NCBI GenBank assembly: GCA_027574665.1
Contig: CM050652.1
Coordinates: forward strand, 9,156,589-9,220,588
Origin: Rhynochetos jubatus
Lineage: Eukaryota > Chordata > Aves > Eurypygiformes > Rhynochetidae
Direction of reading: 5' to 3'
Length of the DNA: 64,000 nucleotides
In this document: piece by piece, positions 23,291 to 37,412 of the stretch
How the letters are laid out: each line of letters begins with the position of its first letter
Position numbering within the stretch: position 1 is the stretch's first letter
Notes under the pieces: model-generated
What the model was told of the DNA's origin: nothing
Database searches by the model: none
Seen by the model: the letters and a program-made list of their open reading frames with translations, nothing else
Program-made: the position numbers and the translations under genes

Positions 23291-26200
23291 GGGATGCCTA
23301 AAAGAAATGTCTATAAGTGCAAGAGTGCTTCAATTAACCATAGTGTGCCACAAACCCTCTGCATTCAGACAGCAATTAAAATATTAGAGGTTGTCTGCAT
23401 GGCAGATATAGGTTTCCATCTTCTGTGAGATAGATTACGGGGCAGAAATTTGTGCTGGAAGTGTTAATATACAGATATTCCAGTGAATGATGTCATATAA
23501 TGGATTTCCTTTATTGTTTGACCCAGTTCTAAAATGGCATTCTAGAAAACCATACACACATAAACTACGAAGGCACACAAGACAATTAAAATATGTTGTA
23601 ATACAGGGGCAAAGTCATGTATACTCTACCTATGTTAATATAATACACCATGGTCTTTTATTACACACCTCATCCTATAATCCCACATTTTCCCCAGTTC
23701 GCTAATGGAATAATTATTCAGTATTTCTTTTTATTTTCTTCACTTACACTTTAGCATTTAGATATTGTTGCGCATTTTATTCATATCCCAGAAATTGCTC
23801 TCATGATGCTTCTGGGATGCTCTCACTACATAGACCTTAATTTATATCTCTTAGATACTTTTACAAGACTATAAGGGGGTTTTATTATTATGTTATAGCT
23901 TTAATATTAGAGGAAGGTAAAGAAACTGTCTTCTAATAGAAGATTACCATCTTTGGAAAGCTAGGGCCTGATTTTTGAGCATATTCCATATTTTAATAGT
24001 CTTTGTATAACACTGCATTCAGTCACAGAGCAAGTGTGTATTTATCATTCATTTCCATGTAGCTGGAGGTACCCTGTGACATTATCCAAACTGCAGAACT
24101 ACTCAAGCACAGAAGTGACATTCAGCTTCCCTAAGCAGCACATCCTCATTATCTGCTACCTCATTTAACATCCTCATTCCAACCTCTACAGCAAATGCAG
24201 AAGGTTCCTGCATACCAGTCTCATTCAATAATGTCATTTACGGGACAGCATCAGTTCTATTCCGAAGAACGGAAAGGCCTGGGTCATAATTCCTAGTACA
24301 AATGTATTTAATTCATACAGCATAGACAGTCTTATTTCTGTGTGGGTTTTTTGAGGTAGTATTCTGTGTCAATTTATCCTCAGGTACTTTTATAGAGATT
24401 TTTTGTGTGGGGAAGAAAAAAAAAGTCAACCTTTTCAATTTGTGGTCATTCTAAAATTTTCCAATAGAAATCTAGACTCCTAATTGCATATTTAAGCTTA
24501 TTGATTTAATTTACTTTGTTGCTTTTCGTGTACATCTTAGTCTGTGTGCTCAAAGAATAATTTAGATTACGGAAGTATGCAATGTGTTTTCTTGGTTGGG
24601 GGATATGCCCCAGCTCAGATTTGGACATTGTGCCCAGTAACATCCACAAAATTATATCATTCCCAACTATGGCAGTAATTTGAATCTAATAAACAAGAAT
24701 AGTGTTCTCAGCTGATTTTTTTCTTCTTCACATTGAATGAGTTAAGATGCAGTCTCACTCTCATTAAAGTCATGGCAAGAATTTTGCCACTGAAGTAAAT
24801 TGAAACAGGTTCAAATTTCCACTCCTTCTTGCTTTTTTCACCTTAAATAAGTAAACTAAATATATGCAATTCTGTCTTCTCTGTTAAAAGATGACAATGC
24901 TAAATCATCAGCTCCACATGGAAGTTAGCCATGTTTAAGGATAGTTTAGCTTCATGCAGTGCTTTGCAAAAATGGTTTTCTTTGCCTTCAGAGAGATCCA
25001 TTCTTACAACATGGTGAAAAAGCAAACAGAGGATAACATTTTGGTGCCAGGAATTCTTTTGAAAACTTGACTGGATTAATACATTTCCTTAATGTTTTAA
25101 AAAAGATCCTTTGAACTTGTTACTTTACAATGTCTAGCATCCTGGTTTTTAAATATTTTTTTCCTTTAAACCTGTTTCATTTTATAACTGACAAGATGCT
25201 TAACTGCTGCATCAGAACAGTTAGTTTGTTCTGTTTCAGTAAAGCTTGCTTATTTCCATATCATGCATCATTTAATTATGCACATAAAATGTACTTCAGT
25301 TGTATAGCTCCATGAGCCTCATTTAAACTGTCTGTGAGGTTGTAGTAATCCTAGTACCACGATGGGGGTTTTGCACGACTATGAATGCTCGGAATGCAGT
25401 AAACCGGTGATGTACAAAAAAGCCTAGAAATGAGCTTGCATTTCAGCAGCTGTGCTTGCTCTACAGGAAGAGGAAGTAAAATTCAGTAAAAACATGCTTT
25501 TGTGGTAACACCAGCAGCTGTCATTCTGAATGCCCATGAAGATCAAGGAAAATGTGCTAAGTGAGAAAGTGTTGCTTTTCTTGAATTCCTTGTTTGTTGT
25601 TTAATTAATTTTTGATGATTTGTGATTTCTCAGAAAAATGTATCTCATTCTTCTGTAGAGTAACAAAAAATGTTTATGTGAGAGGTAAGATCCTGGTTTC
25701 AGATGATTGTCTAGTTATGAAATAGATTTTGCTTGTTTTGTCCCAGAAATGCTTTCTGGAGGCAGTGAACACTGATACTTAAAATGTACTTTAAGTTGAA
25801 GATGAACGGGCATTGCCATCCATGTGAGGAAAGACTCTTGTATATGCTGTAGACCAAGTATAAACTTGAAGGAGCCTATTACGTTTTAGTAACGGGAAGA
25901 CCAGCAAGTTTCTTACAGACATTTTTTTCCTTTTTTAAACTAGTGAACTTGGAGGTCAGATCCAACTATATGTTGCCTTTTCTGTCATATAATTATCATA
26001 TATATAATGTCCTGGAGAGCAGCCTTCAGTCAGTGACATCAACAGTTTACATAGCAGTTGAACTAAGAATAACCTTAGAGAACTGACCCGTATCAACCCC
26101 TTAACAGTGTAAACAGCCTGTAGCTCACAACAGTTTTCTTTTTTTCATGATCACAAAAGAGCCTCAACTGGATAAAAAAAGAATTGTGTTCACAAAATAC

Positions 26201-27969
26201 CAAACTATTCTGCTGAATGTTCACTTGATTAAATCTCAGAAGATGAGAGAAAAAAACCCCAAAACTAAAGAATAAGATGTTGAGAAGAATGATTAATTCC
26301 TTGTAAAAGGGAGGACAAGACAACACCAAAGCCTGTTTCCCTAGAAGAAGAATGTGGGGCAGATACATGACCAGTGGCTTCAGCTTCGAAGAGGGTACTC
26401 TAAAAAATACTTGTCTCATTGCACTTTTACTAAAGACATTTGTAAAGCAAACCCAATACTGAGTAGTTTAAAGATCCCAACCTTGTTCTCTTTCTATGCA
26501 CTAATTTGAGGGCATGATCCTCTTGACGTCAGTGTGTGTCTAGCAGTGGACATCTGTGGTTGCAGTTCAGATCCTCGAGTCACATCCTATTTCCCTTTCC
26601 TCTCTCCCCATTTCTGCTGTTCCATTTATAGATGAGTTCCTCAAAGAAGGGCCTAGGGGTGCAGGGTAGGACTATTATTCTGTAGTCAAAGTCCTCGGAG
26701 ATAAATACACAAAGAGATAGCAGAAAGAGACAGAAACAAAATTTCCTTTATCATACCAGAGCACTATCAGGGAAGTCAGAGGGGTTGGCTAGCTGTGGTT
26801 AATAGAGGCATTTAGACAAGGGTGGGAGTGACAAAAGTACCTTTTTTCCCACTAATTCAAGAAAATAGCCATTCTTCTTTGTGATCCAAATTCTGTCTGT
26901 CCCAAAGAAGTATGCTGTGTTGAACCATAGTGTTAGACAACTAATAGGTTACTGAAGACACTGAAATTTTATGTTGAATTTAGTTGGCAGCTTTGGAATG
27001 ACTTTACAACTCCCTCTGCATCATCCATGCACCCTGGATTTCTTTGAAAAATATTGACTCTAAATATGTAACAGAACAGCATTCTATATGAACCATTGGT
27101 GCCTCAAAATAGATAAATAAATATAAATATTAATAATAAAAAGTATTCCCCCCAATATTAAATAATAACTTATGCCTATATACTAATGATTGATGGGAGG
27201 TAATATGATGATGCACATGGTTACCTTGTGCAGACACACATCTCTGATATCTCTTGCCCTGTAATTTTTATTTAGTACACCCTTATCACAATGTTGCCTG
27301 TCTGCAATGCAGATATTGAGTCCACCTGTACATCTACACATGAGACTGAATCTGATAGAGGTTGGTAGGCACAGCTCCAAGATCAACAACTAACATAAGG
27401 GAATTAATGCAGATATTCAATGACCTCCAGTTTTAATGGCTTTCTAAGTACTTAATTCCTGTCAATGTCAGAAAGTATAACTGATAATTTTATTTCACTT
27501 TGCTGTGGGAGAACATTATGCTAGTCCAAACTATTATAATGTGAATTGGTTTTATTTTTATTGCTGGAAGTGATCCTTTGCTGCTGCCAGTACAAAACTA
27601 TGTTGAAAACTTAGTTTCACTATAGCCAATTGAGTTACCTTGCTACACTTGCTTGCTTTTTAATCAAATAAAATATATCTGGAAAACTGGAAAAAGAATA
27701 TAAGGAGAAAAATCTTTGAAGTTTCCTGAAAACAGACAGTCTCTATGTTTAATCCACATTTTCTTAGAGAATGTTTATCCTGTGCAGCTACCCCAGATAA
27801 CGACAGTCTTAAACGCTGCTTCCCTATAGCAATTGCATCTCTGTACTGCACTTCTGTAGCAACTTAGAGCAGGACTATTAATTTTTCCATGTGAGCTCAA
27901 CCAGCAGTCATGATGGTAAAAACAACTAAAATATTAATGCCCTCATTGTCATTATAGAAGTTCTTGTTC

Positions 27970-28870
27970 CTCATTGAGCAAGGGAAAGAAAGATTATCTG
28001 ACCCATGTCAGAGAGGGAACCCCCCTACAGGGACAGGAACAAGCAGTTACGTGTGGGGAGAGCAAGCAGGAACCTCCTAAAGCAGGTTTGCTGCCAACAG
28101 CGGAAATATCTGTTCCACTGACAGGTAAATCTGCTTGCAGAGGTCGCTGCCCTTCGCCTCCTTTCCTGTGCAGGCACTCCTCCCACCGCAGCCCCTCCAG
28201 CCTCTGCCAAATGCAGTCTTTGCACCCTGGGTGAGCTGGTGGTTGTTTCCCAGACCTGGTTTCACCTCCTTCACTGTATCTGCTCTGCCTCCTTATCCAT
28301 CTGGACCTGTCTTGGTTGAGTTGAGAAACCAGAAGAGGTTTCGAAGCCAGTTCTGAGGAAATTTCCTTGGCCTCAGGGGAACTGTGGGAAGAGTGTTGAA
28401 GGACCATCAGCACTTAAGAGATCTTACAGGCTCTCTCAAACGGTTGTTTCATGGCAGCTGAGCCAACATAACAATGTGCTGCTTCTGGAAGGAGGACATT
28501 TCCCTCCCTGATTCCTTCTCCCCAAACACACATATCCACTTCTTTCCCCACCTCATCTGCTCCCTGATGTGTGGACCCACCCTTTCTCTTGCACTAGCTC
28601 CAGTTCTCGTTATCCCCTTTGGCAAGGACATACGCTATTAGGAGTCAGGACTCTGTATCTTATTCAACTTTACAGCTTGACCGTACAGCTTGCGTGGGCT
28701 GTGGTCCAATGCTTGGAGTCAGAAAGAAGAATGGTCCCCATGGCTTCTTGTTGTACACGCAGGGCTAGATCTTCAGCTGATAAAATTATTGCAGGTCCCG
28801 ACGGTTAAACTGAGGGTCTGGCTGCAAGTGTTGATGCAAGTGCAAGTGGGGTGTGTGTCTGTGGAGGATG
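27970..28870. other. GC-richer patch inside intron 1
   Basis: Composition rises above the AT-rich surroundings, especially between about 28020 and 28320, and open frames overlap on both strands, the longest 139 codons on the minus strand (28413-27994). CpG density is low, so this is not a classical CpG island. No domain, start context or splice structure supports a gene. It could be an enhancer, a lost repeat or chance. Confidence 0.35.
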
Positions 28871-29500
28871 CAGAGGGTGGGGAAGGGTGGGATGTACAGC
28901 TATTGAACATTTCCATAAAAATCTGTGTTGCTCACAGACACTAGTTCTAACTGGTATACAGTATATGATTGCACTAGTATGGAAATTGCAACTGGTTTTC
29001 AATAATAGCAACGGTAAGCAACAACTTTGGATTTTGCTATCTGTAAGCTGTTGAAAACTGAGTCACTAATGAAGTAACTGAGCAAGTAAATCTGTTTGGC
29101 ATTAACTCCCCTTCTGTCCCCTTCTTCAGGAATAGCTCATGTTGTTCTGTATCTCTCCTAAGCCTGTTAGTATTGATATTAAAGTGTTTTTCAGGCCCAT
29201 TCCATCTCACACTGTTATTTCAACAGAGTTGTTCATGCCACTGCAGTTCAAGGTCTCTCATCTTTTAGCACGAAAGCCTTATCTACATTGTTATGAACAT
29301 TACATTCACTAGGAAGCTGGAAAATACATGTGAACCTGGTGAGAAAAATGTGACAGTATAAGTATTGTTAAGATATCTGACCATTCTAAAAACAGTATCT
29401 TTCATATATAACAGTTGTTGGCCCAGTGGAACAAGTCCTGGTGTCAGATGTGCACTCTGAGAAAGCACGTCTGCATAAAGTGGGTTAGACTTCTGGAGAA

Positions 29501-29542
29501 TACCTATAGGTAGTACCTAATCTGTCAGTACCTATAGGTAGT
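29501..29542. repeat. 14-bp direct repeat with 28-bp period
   Basis: tacctataggtagt occurs at 29501-29514 and 29529-29542. The inner acctataggt is itself palindromic. It is probably a small local duplication. Confidence 0.75.
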
Positions 29543-32500
29543 GTCAGACCAGCTACTGAGCCAAATAAAGGTTAACGTAGTCAATGACACCTTGGATTTA
29601 CCTGAGAAAGCTTTTACAGTTTAAACACTGGACACTGAAATCTACCACAAAATTCTCATTTGCTCCAAGTGTGAAACACAGTCCACTTATTTCCTAAGGC
29701 TGGAATTTCATCGACAAAGCAAAAACTGAGTAAGGATGTAAAAATGTGTCATATTCTGTACGGCTGCTACCAGATAGTATGGGTGGAAGAAAGAGCCAAC
29801 TTGCTGTTGTTTGATCAGGCTACAGATATGGGCTGTAAGGTGTAGCAAAGAGCTCCTCTGTCTGTCCTCAGGGTGCTGTGTGCATCTCCAGGAACTTCAT
29901 GTTCTCAGAAGTCTCTCTGAAGATGCAGTTAGTTGAAAATTGTGGGTACAGGTCCTTGAATAACGTCTAGCCTTTTTTGCATCATTCTGAAGAAAGTAAA
30001 GTCTGAAGTGAAGGGTTGGTACTATTTTGAAAGCAAGCGCAAGATAATGACTGTAATTTGTTTTGAAAGGAGGGATAGCACTGCATATAATTTTATGAAC
30101 CATACTTTGACAAAGGAAGAGCTGTGTGCCTTAAAATGCTAAATATGATCACCGTGTTACATTTTTAACACCTGGTCGTACTTGCAAAGTGCAAAACACG
30201 TCTCCATTCAGATAGGAAAGAATGAGTCTACGGCTGCAGAGTGGTGTGTTCATTCGTGCAAGTTAATGCAAGTCCCAGATCCTTGAGATGGTTTTGAAGC
30301 TAGACATCTGCTAGGCAGAGCCTATTGTCTGCATTTGGTTTGTGTTGCCTCATTCTCAGGGTGTGGACTAATCTCCATGCTTCATTCCCCATGGCTATGT
30401 CCTTCCCAAGATTCACACCTTTCTGAGTGTAGGTCAGATGATTATGCACATAAAGGGAGCGGAAAGGTTTAGGAGGTGAGACAGTAGACTAGCTGGAGCA
30501 GTAAAGCTAATTCTCGATCAGTGAGTATAACTCAGCTTTTTTGAATAAGCCAGTCAAAGAGCATTTTGCCATTATTTCCACCTGAAGCCTACCATTGCTG
30601 TCTTGCTTTCTATGTATTTGATTGGCTGATAGGTTGGGTGGGACAAGAGGCTGGCAAATAGTTAACCAGGGCATGAATGAAATTACTTTATTTGAGGGGC
30701 TCTGTGGTACCTGAAAGTCAAAAATGTAACTTGAGGGAAAATTTTTTAAGTAGGGGAAAAAAGAAAAGGCAGATTTCAGTCAAATAACTCAAATTATTTA
30801 TCCCTTATACATGAAACTGACAACCAGATTGATAATATATGAGAAGCGAAGGGGAAAAAAGGTAAGTTTAGTGCTGACAATTGAAAATGAGTAAAGAGAA
30901 GTGATGGGTTTGAATATTCTGCCTTAGCTCTAGAGAAGAGATTTGGTACTTTTTACACTGCCAATGTGCCAGGCATTCTTGCCAATCATTTATATTGAAT
31001 TACATTTGTAGTGCATATTCTTTAAATATTCACAGTATCAATTTTAAAAAAAGAAAGTTATTTAATTTTGCCTTAAAACCAACAGTGAGTTTGTTTACTT
31101 TGGCAGTTTTGCAAGAAAGATAAGCTGCTTAAGGAAAGGGAACCTGTGCAAATCCGTCTTTGGTCTTCTTTGGGAAGACAAATGTTTCACTCATACATTT
31201 TCAGTTGTACTATCTAAATTTGTTTGGTTTGGCTCTGTTAAGTTGGTGAATTGGACCTTTGCATCTTTTCACCAATAACATAAAGTCACAAAGCAGATTT
31301 TAATCATCTCTGCAATAATAACAACTTACAAGTTATTTGTGTAGCTGTTTCACCAGTCAAATTTATCTGCAGTTAAAATGCAACTAAAATACACTTCCAT
31401 AAACATTCATTCTTTAACTGGGTATATTTTTGATGGTAAGCACCTACCTATTTTGTTTTACAGTATTACCATTTTTGCAGTTTTAAAAAACAATTAGACA
31501 AAGACAGCACTGTAAATTGTAAAGTCTCTGAAATATATGAACTAAATAATCTGCAGTAGTCTCAATTCTGATTTTGCAGAAGCACTTCCTTTCAGGTGAG
31601 CTTTGCTGTTCTGAAAGTGGATCACGTCCCACAGCAGGAGTTACTTTTTTTTCTCTGCAGAGACAGCTTAGTTACCATTGTCTGTAATGATGGTTTAAGC
31701 ATAGTGTATAACGGAGCCACTTTAGTAATTTAGAATATTTCTGGGTTGTAAAATGCTGACAGATTTGACATACATCAACAAATATTTGCAAATAGAGATG
31801 TGGGAAATGTTTAGTTTGCTGATTTCTAAGCAGGCACGTAGAGGTATTCGAAGTTTGAAGTGAAAATGCCCTGAAATGCCTGCGGAATGTACCTGAATTT
31901 TGGAGCAATCATTGAAAAAGTTCTTTCCAGTGTCACCTTCCTAGACTGTAATTCCTTCCTGGAGAACAATTCAGTCATAAAAGAGGAACAGGATTATCTA
32001 ATCCAAAAATATGTGGTGGAGTACAAGCTGGTTTGGGGACTACTCAGAAGGAGAACCAAGATTTTGGTACAGTGTTGTGCCAACAACAAATAATTTTCTC
32101 TGTTTCCAGTAATTCATACCTTGTGGAAAGGCCCTGGTGTGCCATGAATATGACACTTTCCTCCAGGCCAAATAATATTAATTGTATAGCAATGAGAGCC
32201 ACATGGCATGCACAACAAATCATCATTGTCCATGGTGAGATGCAGCTAAACAAATATAACTTGCTTCTTGCAATAAGTAGTAGAGATTGACAGTAGACTA
32301 GAACTATTCCCATTGCCTACATACAAATACATTTGGGGTCGATTGGATATTTTAGAGTCAGAATAATTTAGGGATTAAGTAAATTACTGTATTCATGTTA
32401 TATTGACATTCCTTTATCCCAGCAATTTAGTTGAGGATTCACACAATACCTATGTAAATAGTCATGGGTATTTTCCAACACATGAAAGGACTTACTCCAA

Positions 32501-33118
32501 TCAAGAGGGAAGTGATGTTACATTTGTTTTTTACTGTATATAAGAGTTACAGAATTATGTCTATACAGCCTTTAAGTTCAGAGTCCTTCAAAGGTGTCGT
32601 TAGATGTAGCTGTTTAGAAACAGGTTGAGGTGTTCCCTTTCTGCCTATTTAAGCATAGCCCATCATTACAAAATTGTGTGTGACTGACCATAAAGGCAAT
32701 TGAGTCTTGACCAAGTGGTTCCAGATTGCTGCATGTTTACACCATGCTGGAGTTAAGGAATGGCAGTACAGTCACCACATATGTGACCTGAGGATAAGAA
32801 GTCCAAGTATGATGTATAAATGTAAATACATGTTACCAGAACAGATGGCATTTTGTCATTCAAAGACTTTATGCCGTGGCTGGGCTGCTGGAGATTATTT
32901 AAGTAAACAATGATCATACTATTGTGAGCCAAGTCCACTGAGATACTTTTCTAAATAAATAAAACCAGCCACTCCAACAGCTTCTATCACTTGGCAGTGA
33001 AATATTAACCCAGAAAGGGAGTTTACTGAATATTCATTTAATCACCAGACTCGAAAGAAGTATTTAATTTATAGTAAAATGGCAAATACACACTATAAAC
33101 AGAGTGCTTGAACATGTA

Positions 33119-33165
33119 CTCATAGAATCATTTCAGTTGGAAAAAAATCTTTGAGACCATCCCTG
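33119..33165 (-). mobile_element. Short CR1 3'-end remnant
   Basis: The plus strand reads catagaatcatttcagttgg and continues to 'tttgagaccatcc', which is the complement of a diverged CR1 3' terminus. Only about 45 bases are recognisable. Confidence 0.6.
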
Positions 33166-36100
33166 CAGCTCACTTTATTTCTGCACATTGTGAGAATGTG
33201 GTTTCTATATTAGTCTGGCTACAGAGATGCAGTGATTCTAATCAGCAGGTTGCTATAAACTTGAAAACCATTGGGCAAATGTGCTTTCCATAATAATTTT
33301 TTCCAGTGTCATATCCTTGGTGCTATTTAGTATCTCTCTCTGTGAAGGGCAATTTCAACCCATAAGATTGGATTTATTTTTATGGAGTGAGAACAATGAT
33401 TAATTTGGCTGTAATTTAATCAAGTCTCTGTTAATGTTTACTTGACAAATTTTATTAGGTCATGTTTCAGTTTTAATCTTATCAGTGGCCATGCTCAGAA
33501 TCTTATTTCCAAGCTCTTTCCAATAGTTAGTAAATAAGTGACCCAGCCTGATTCTTCACCACTTTGCAGCTTATGTTCTCATTTGTGTCAGTAAGAAATC
33601 AGTGTGCAGTGCTGTCATTTCAATCTGGAACATTTTACAGATGTTTTCCCTGTGATGCAGTAAAAAAAAAAAATGACTGTACAAGGCATCAGGAAAGGCT
33701 CATTCCCATTTGGGCATCATGAGATAACTTTTTCCCTCCTCATTGTAGCTTTCCTAGGCGGTTCTTAACTGAGAAATACTAGAAGTGTTAAGCAATAGAT
33801 GACAAAAGTCCTTTTGGGACGATCACTACAGCGATCATTACTTCCAGATACTTAAGAAATGGAAGTGGACAGCAGTCTCAGTCATCTTCTTTTAGGTATG
33901 TGGAGAATCAGGTCTGCATATTTTGTCAAGTGAGACACTTGCAAAGGCCCATGGATTGCATGACTCTGGGCAATGAAAGCAAGTGCTTTAGAGCATTTGC
34001 ACAAATGTATCGTTTATCCTTGCTCAGATCAAATTCCTATGGCTGCAGATGAGAAGGATTTTTCCCCTCATATTCTGCATCTTAGTTACCCATGTCTCAC
34101 AGATGAGCACTGTGATATGACTGGAAGCTTGTCACCAGGAGAGATTTAAAAGTAACAGAGGGTGGTATGGATTGTTAAAATACAGCATCTTGTGAAATTC
34201 ATGAATTTCTCCTGTTTATTCATTTTAATGCCCATGAATGACTAAATACTTGATATTGCAATCCTGTATTCCTCTTCTTCCCTCCATCTTATCTACTAAT
34301 TGGGACATAAAACTGTTAAATAGAGAATGAATCTAGACTGCAAAATTTATAAGGCACTTGTATACAGTGAATCAGATAGTCTAGTAATGCAGCCAACTCT
34401 TATGTCATGGGTGGAGAAGAGAAAGACGATTACTCAGAAGTAATGTGCTCCAGCAATGCTCAGCTGATAAACAATGTTTTAGAGATCAGGCAAGAAGACT
34501 TTGAGTAGCCCAAGGGAGCCAAAACCTTCTGCTGCGCTATGATCAGCGTCAGAAAACACTTTCCCAATAAACAGAGTCACAGAATCACTACTCACAGAAA
34601 CAGACCCATCGTATCCAGTACCAAGAATTTCCAGTCAGAAAAAACCAAGGGAGGAGGCTTGTACAGAGTACGATGTCTAATGAAGACACATCTGCATCAC
34701 ACAAAAAGTGAGTTTCAGTGGAAGTGGTTGTCCTCTAACAGAGAACCCAGTAACAGCAAATGTCAAGAGGAGTACATCTTTATATCTTAATGGGTGAAAA
34801 CACACTGGTGAAGTGAGCTAAGCTTCAGAAGTTCTGTGTTTATAGAGCTTTTATTTTTCATTTTAAAAATGTGTGTTTATTTATTACACTTGCTTGACTG
34901 TTCTGCAGCCAGGCTATTCATCAGCCAGCTCTGATATAAGCAGTAGTTTGGACGGGACTTAGGTATTCATAGTACCATGCTAACTATACGTTGTTCCTCA
35001 TTGATTTTGCTGTCAATTAATAAGCAGGTCTTTTAAAGTGTTACTAATTTAGAAAAAAAACCCCAAAACTGAAGCCTGACATCTTTGTCTTCACAACAGA
35101 ATGTGAGAAAGGACAGTGCTGGTGTAAAGCAGTGTAGTGCTTAATGTTGCATTTAATTTTTCAGCGTAAAGTAAGATTTTTTCCGAAGTACTGCCAAATA
35201 AACATCACCTAGGGGAGTAGGGGCTGCAATACAAGGCAATTTGTTTTCAGACTGTACTGTAACAACATTCAGCAGTGAGCCAGACAAAACCACACGAGCG
35301 TAAGTAGAAGTGTCTGAGCCAAAAAGTAATTGCAGTAATTATATACCAGGTAGTCAGATTAATAATGATAATATTTTTTCTCCCACAGTGCTGTTTACTA
35401 ACCATCAATGGGATTTAATCTTTGCTATGCCTGTCATGTTTTGACCTTGGAGAAAAAAGTTTTGGTTTGATTTGTTTTACTCTCATTATTCTGTTCAGGA
35501 GTTACTCTGCAAAATATTAGCCCTGTTTTTCATCATGATCAGGAAGTGTAAATAACTTGTGCTGTAAGTCTGGCTTCTCTAGCAGGAAGGATGCATTGTC
35601 CATCCAGTGCCAGGAAGGTGGAAATACCCTTAATTTTATGTTCAATTAAATACCAGTTTTGTCTTCTGTCCAAAGATTTCTGAATAGTTTAGGTTGGAGA
35701 ATTTGCTTGTGGAAGAACTGAGTTACATGTTTATTTTCATTCTCCCCAAATTAATGACTACCTGACAAGACTAAACTCCCTCTGTGCTCTTTTCTATATG
35801 TTGTTTGTGTCCTCACCCAGAATTACATCCACAGTCTTCATTAAGCAAAAGTTTCCAGACTTTTTTACCTTACAACCTTTTAGATTTTACAATAGAAGCA
35901 TAGATTCTTTCATTAGTTTCAGAGAAACATGTTTTTCTTAATTACCTTTTGAAGGAGATTGAAAGCCACTGTTAAATCACAATAAAACTTAAGCGTCAAA
36001 TTTTTGTTTTTAATAGGGAAAACTTCCTCTGCAAGAGAGGGCAAGGTTGCAGGAACAACCAGGCATTGCCAACTCTGTAAGGAAAGACCTCAGGAATTTA

Positions 36101-36369
36101 GAGGTGTTGCTACTGTATGCTCCCTTTAATATGTCTCTATTATTTCCTTCATTTCAGTAATATACCCTAAGGATATACCTCTGCTTGCTGGTTTAGATTC
36201 AGACCTCAATTCTCAATTGAAATTATAGTAATTGAAAATTTAATTGTAGCCATTCTCTATACTGCCATCAGGACTCAATATTAGACATCGGACAAACAAT
36301 ATTATATCAAACTTTCCATACACATTATGGTTGTTACCTCCTTCCAGTTCTTTTCAACCATGTATGTGG

Positions 36370-37412
36370 CTTAATGTCCAAGTGGAAATCAGTAACGAGT
36401 TGTGTCCCTCAAAGATCTGTACTGGGGCCAATACTATTTAATATCTTCATCAATGACATAGTGGGGTTGAGCGCACTCTTACGAAGTTTGTGGATGACAC
36501 CAAGCTTGAGTGGTGCAGTTGATATGCTTGAGGGAAGGGATGCCATCCCTCATCTAGTTGGATTAAATGATCTTTCAAGGTCCTTTGACAGACTGGAGGA
36601 AGAGGCCAATGCAAACCATGTGAAGTTCAACAAGGCCAAGGGCAAGGTCCTGCATCTGGGTTGGGGAAATCCTTAATATCAATACAGACTGGGTGTTGAA
36701 TGGATTGTGAACTGCCCTGCAGAGGAGGACTTGGGGATACTATTGGTTGAAAAATTGGATATAAGCCAGCAGTGTGTGCTTGCAACACAGAAGGTCAATC
36801 ATATCCTGGGCTGCACCAAAGCAGTGTGGGCAGCAGGTCAAGGGAGGTGATTCTCGCCCTCTATTCTCCTCTCATGAGACCCCACCTGCATCCAGTTCTG
36901 GGGTCCCCAGTGCAAGAAAGACATGGGCATGTTGAAGTGGGTCTGGGGGAGGGCCATGAAAATGGTTAGAGAGCTGGAACACGTCTCCTATAAAGAAAGG
37001 CTGAGAGCATTGGGGTTGTTTAGCATGCAGAATAGAAGGTTTGAGGGAGATCTTATTTTGGCCTTTCAATATATCAAGGAAGCTTATAAAAAAGATGGAG
37101 AAAGACTTGGCATGAAATTATAGGAGAAGGGCTAATGGCTTTAAACTGAAAGAAGGTACGTTTAGATTAGATATGCGAAAGAAATTCAAAAGCAAGAAGG
37201 TCTTCATGGTGAGAGTGGTGAGACACTGAACGGGTTGCTCTGAGAAGTTGTGAATGCCTCGTCACTGGAAGTGTTCAACACCAGGTTAGATGGGTTTGAA
37301 CAACTTGATCTAGTGGAAAGTGTCCCTGACCACAGCAGGGGGGTTGGAATTAGGTGATCTTGAAGGTCTCTTCCAACACAAGCCTTCCTGTGATTCAAAC
37401 CATTCTATTAGC
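36370..37412 (+). mobile_element. CR1 LINE, 5'-truncated, sense strand, dead ORF2
   Basis: About 1.04 kb of CR1 in the same orientation as SEMA3D. The 5' part encodes a piece of the ORF2 reverse transcriptase: the segment VLGPILFNIFIND (about 36418-36456), and the catalytic box as FVDD at 36487-36498. The two lie in different reading frames, so a frameshift has occurred between them. Downstream come the recognisable ORF2 C-terminal regions (SRSREVILALYSPLMRPHL, then a block ending in ELEHVSYKERLRALGLF) and a 3' end close to 'gatcttgaaggtctcttcca' and 'accattctat'. It ends about 500 bp before exon 2. Confidence 0.92.

Noticed and set aside
27994..28413. 139-codon minus-strand open frame
   Set aside because: Lies in a GC-richer intron patch with open frames on both strands; no recognisable motif.
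33300..33600. Possible old SINE or LINE trace (cagcctgattcttcaccac)
   Set aside because: The similarity to known amniote repeats is too short and ambiguous.
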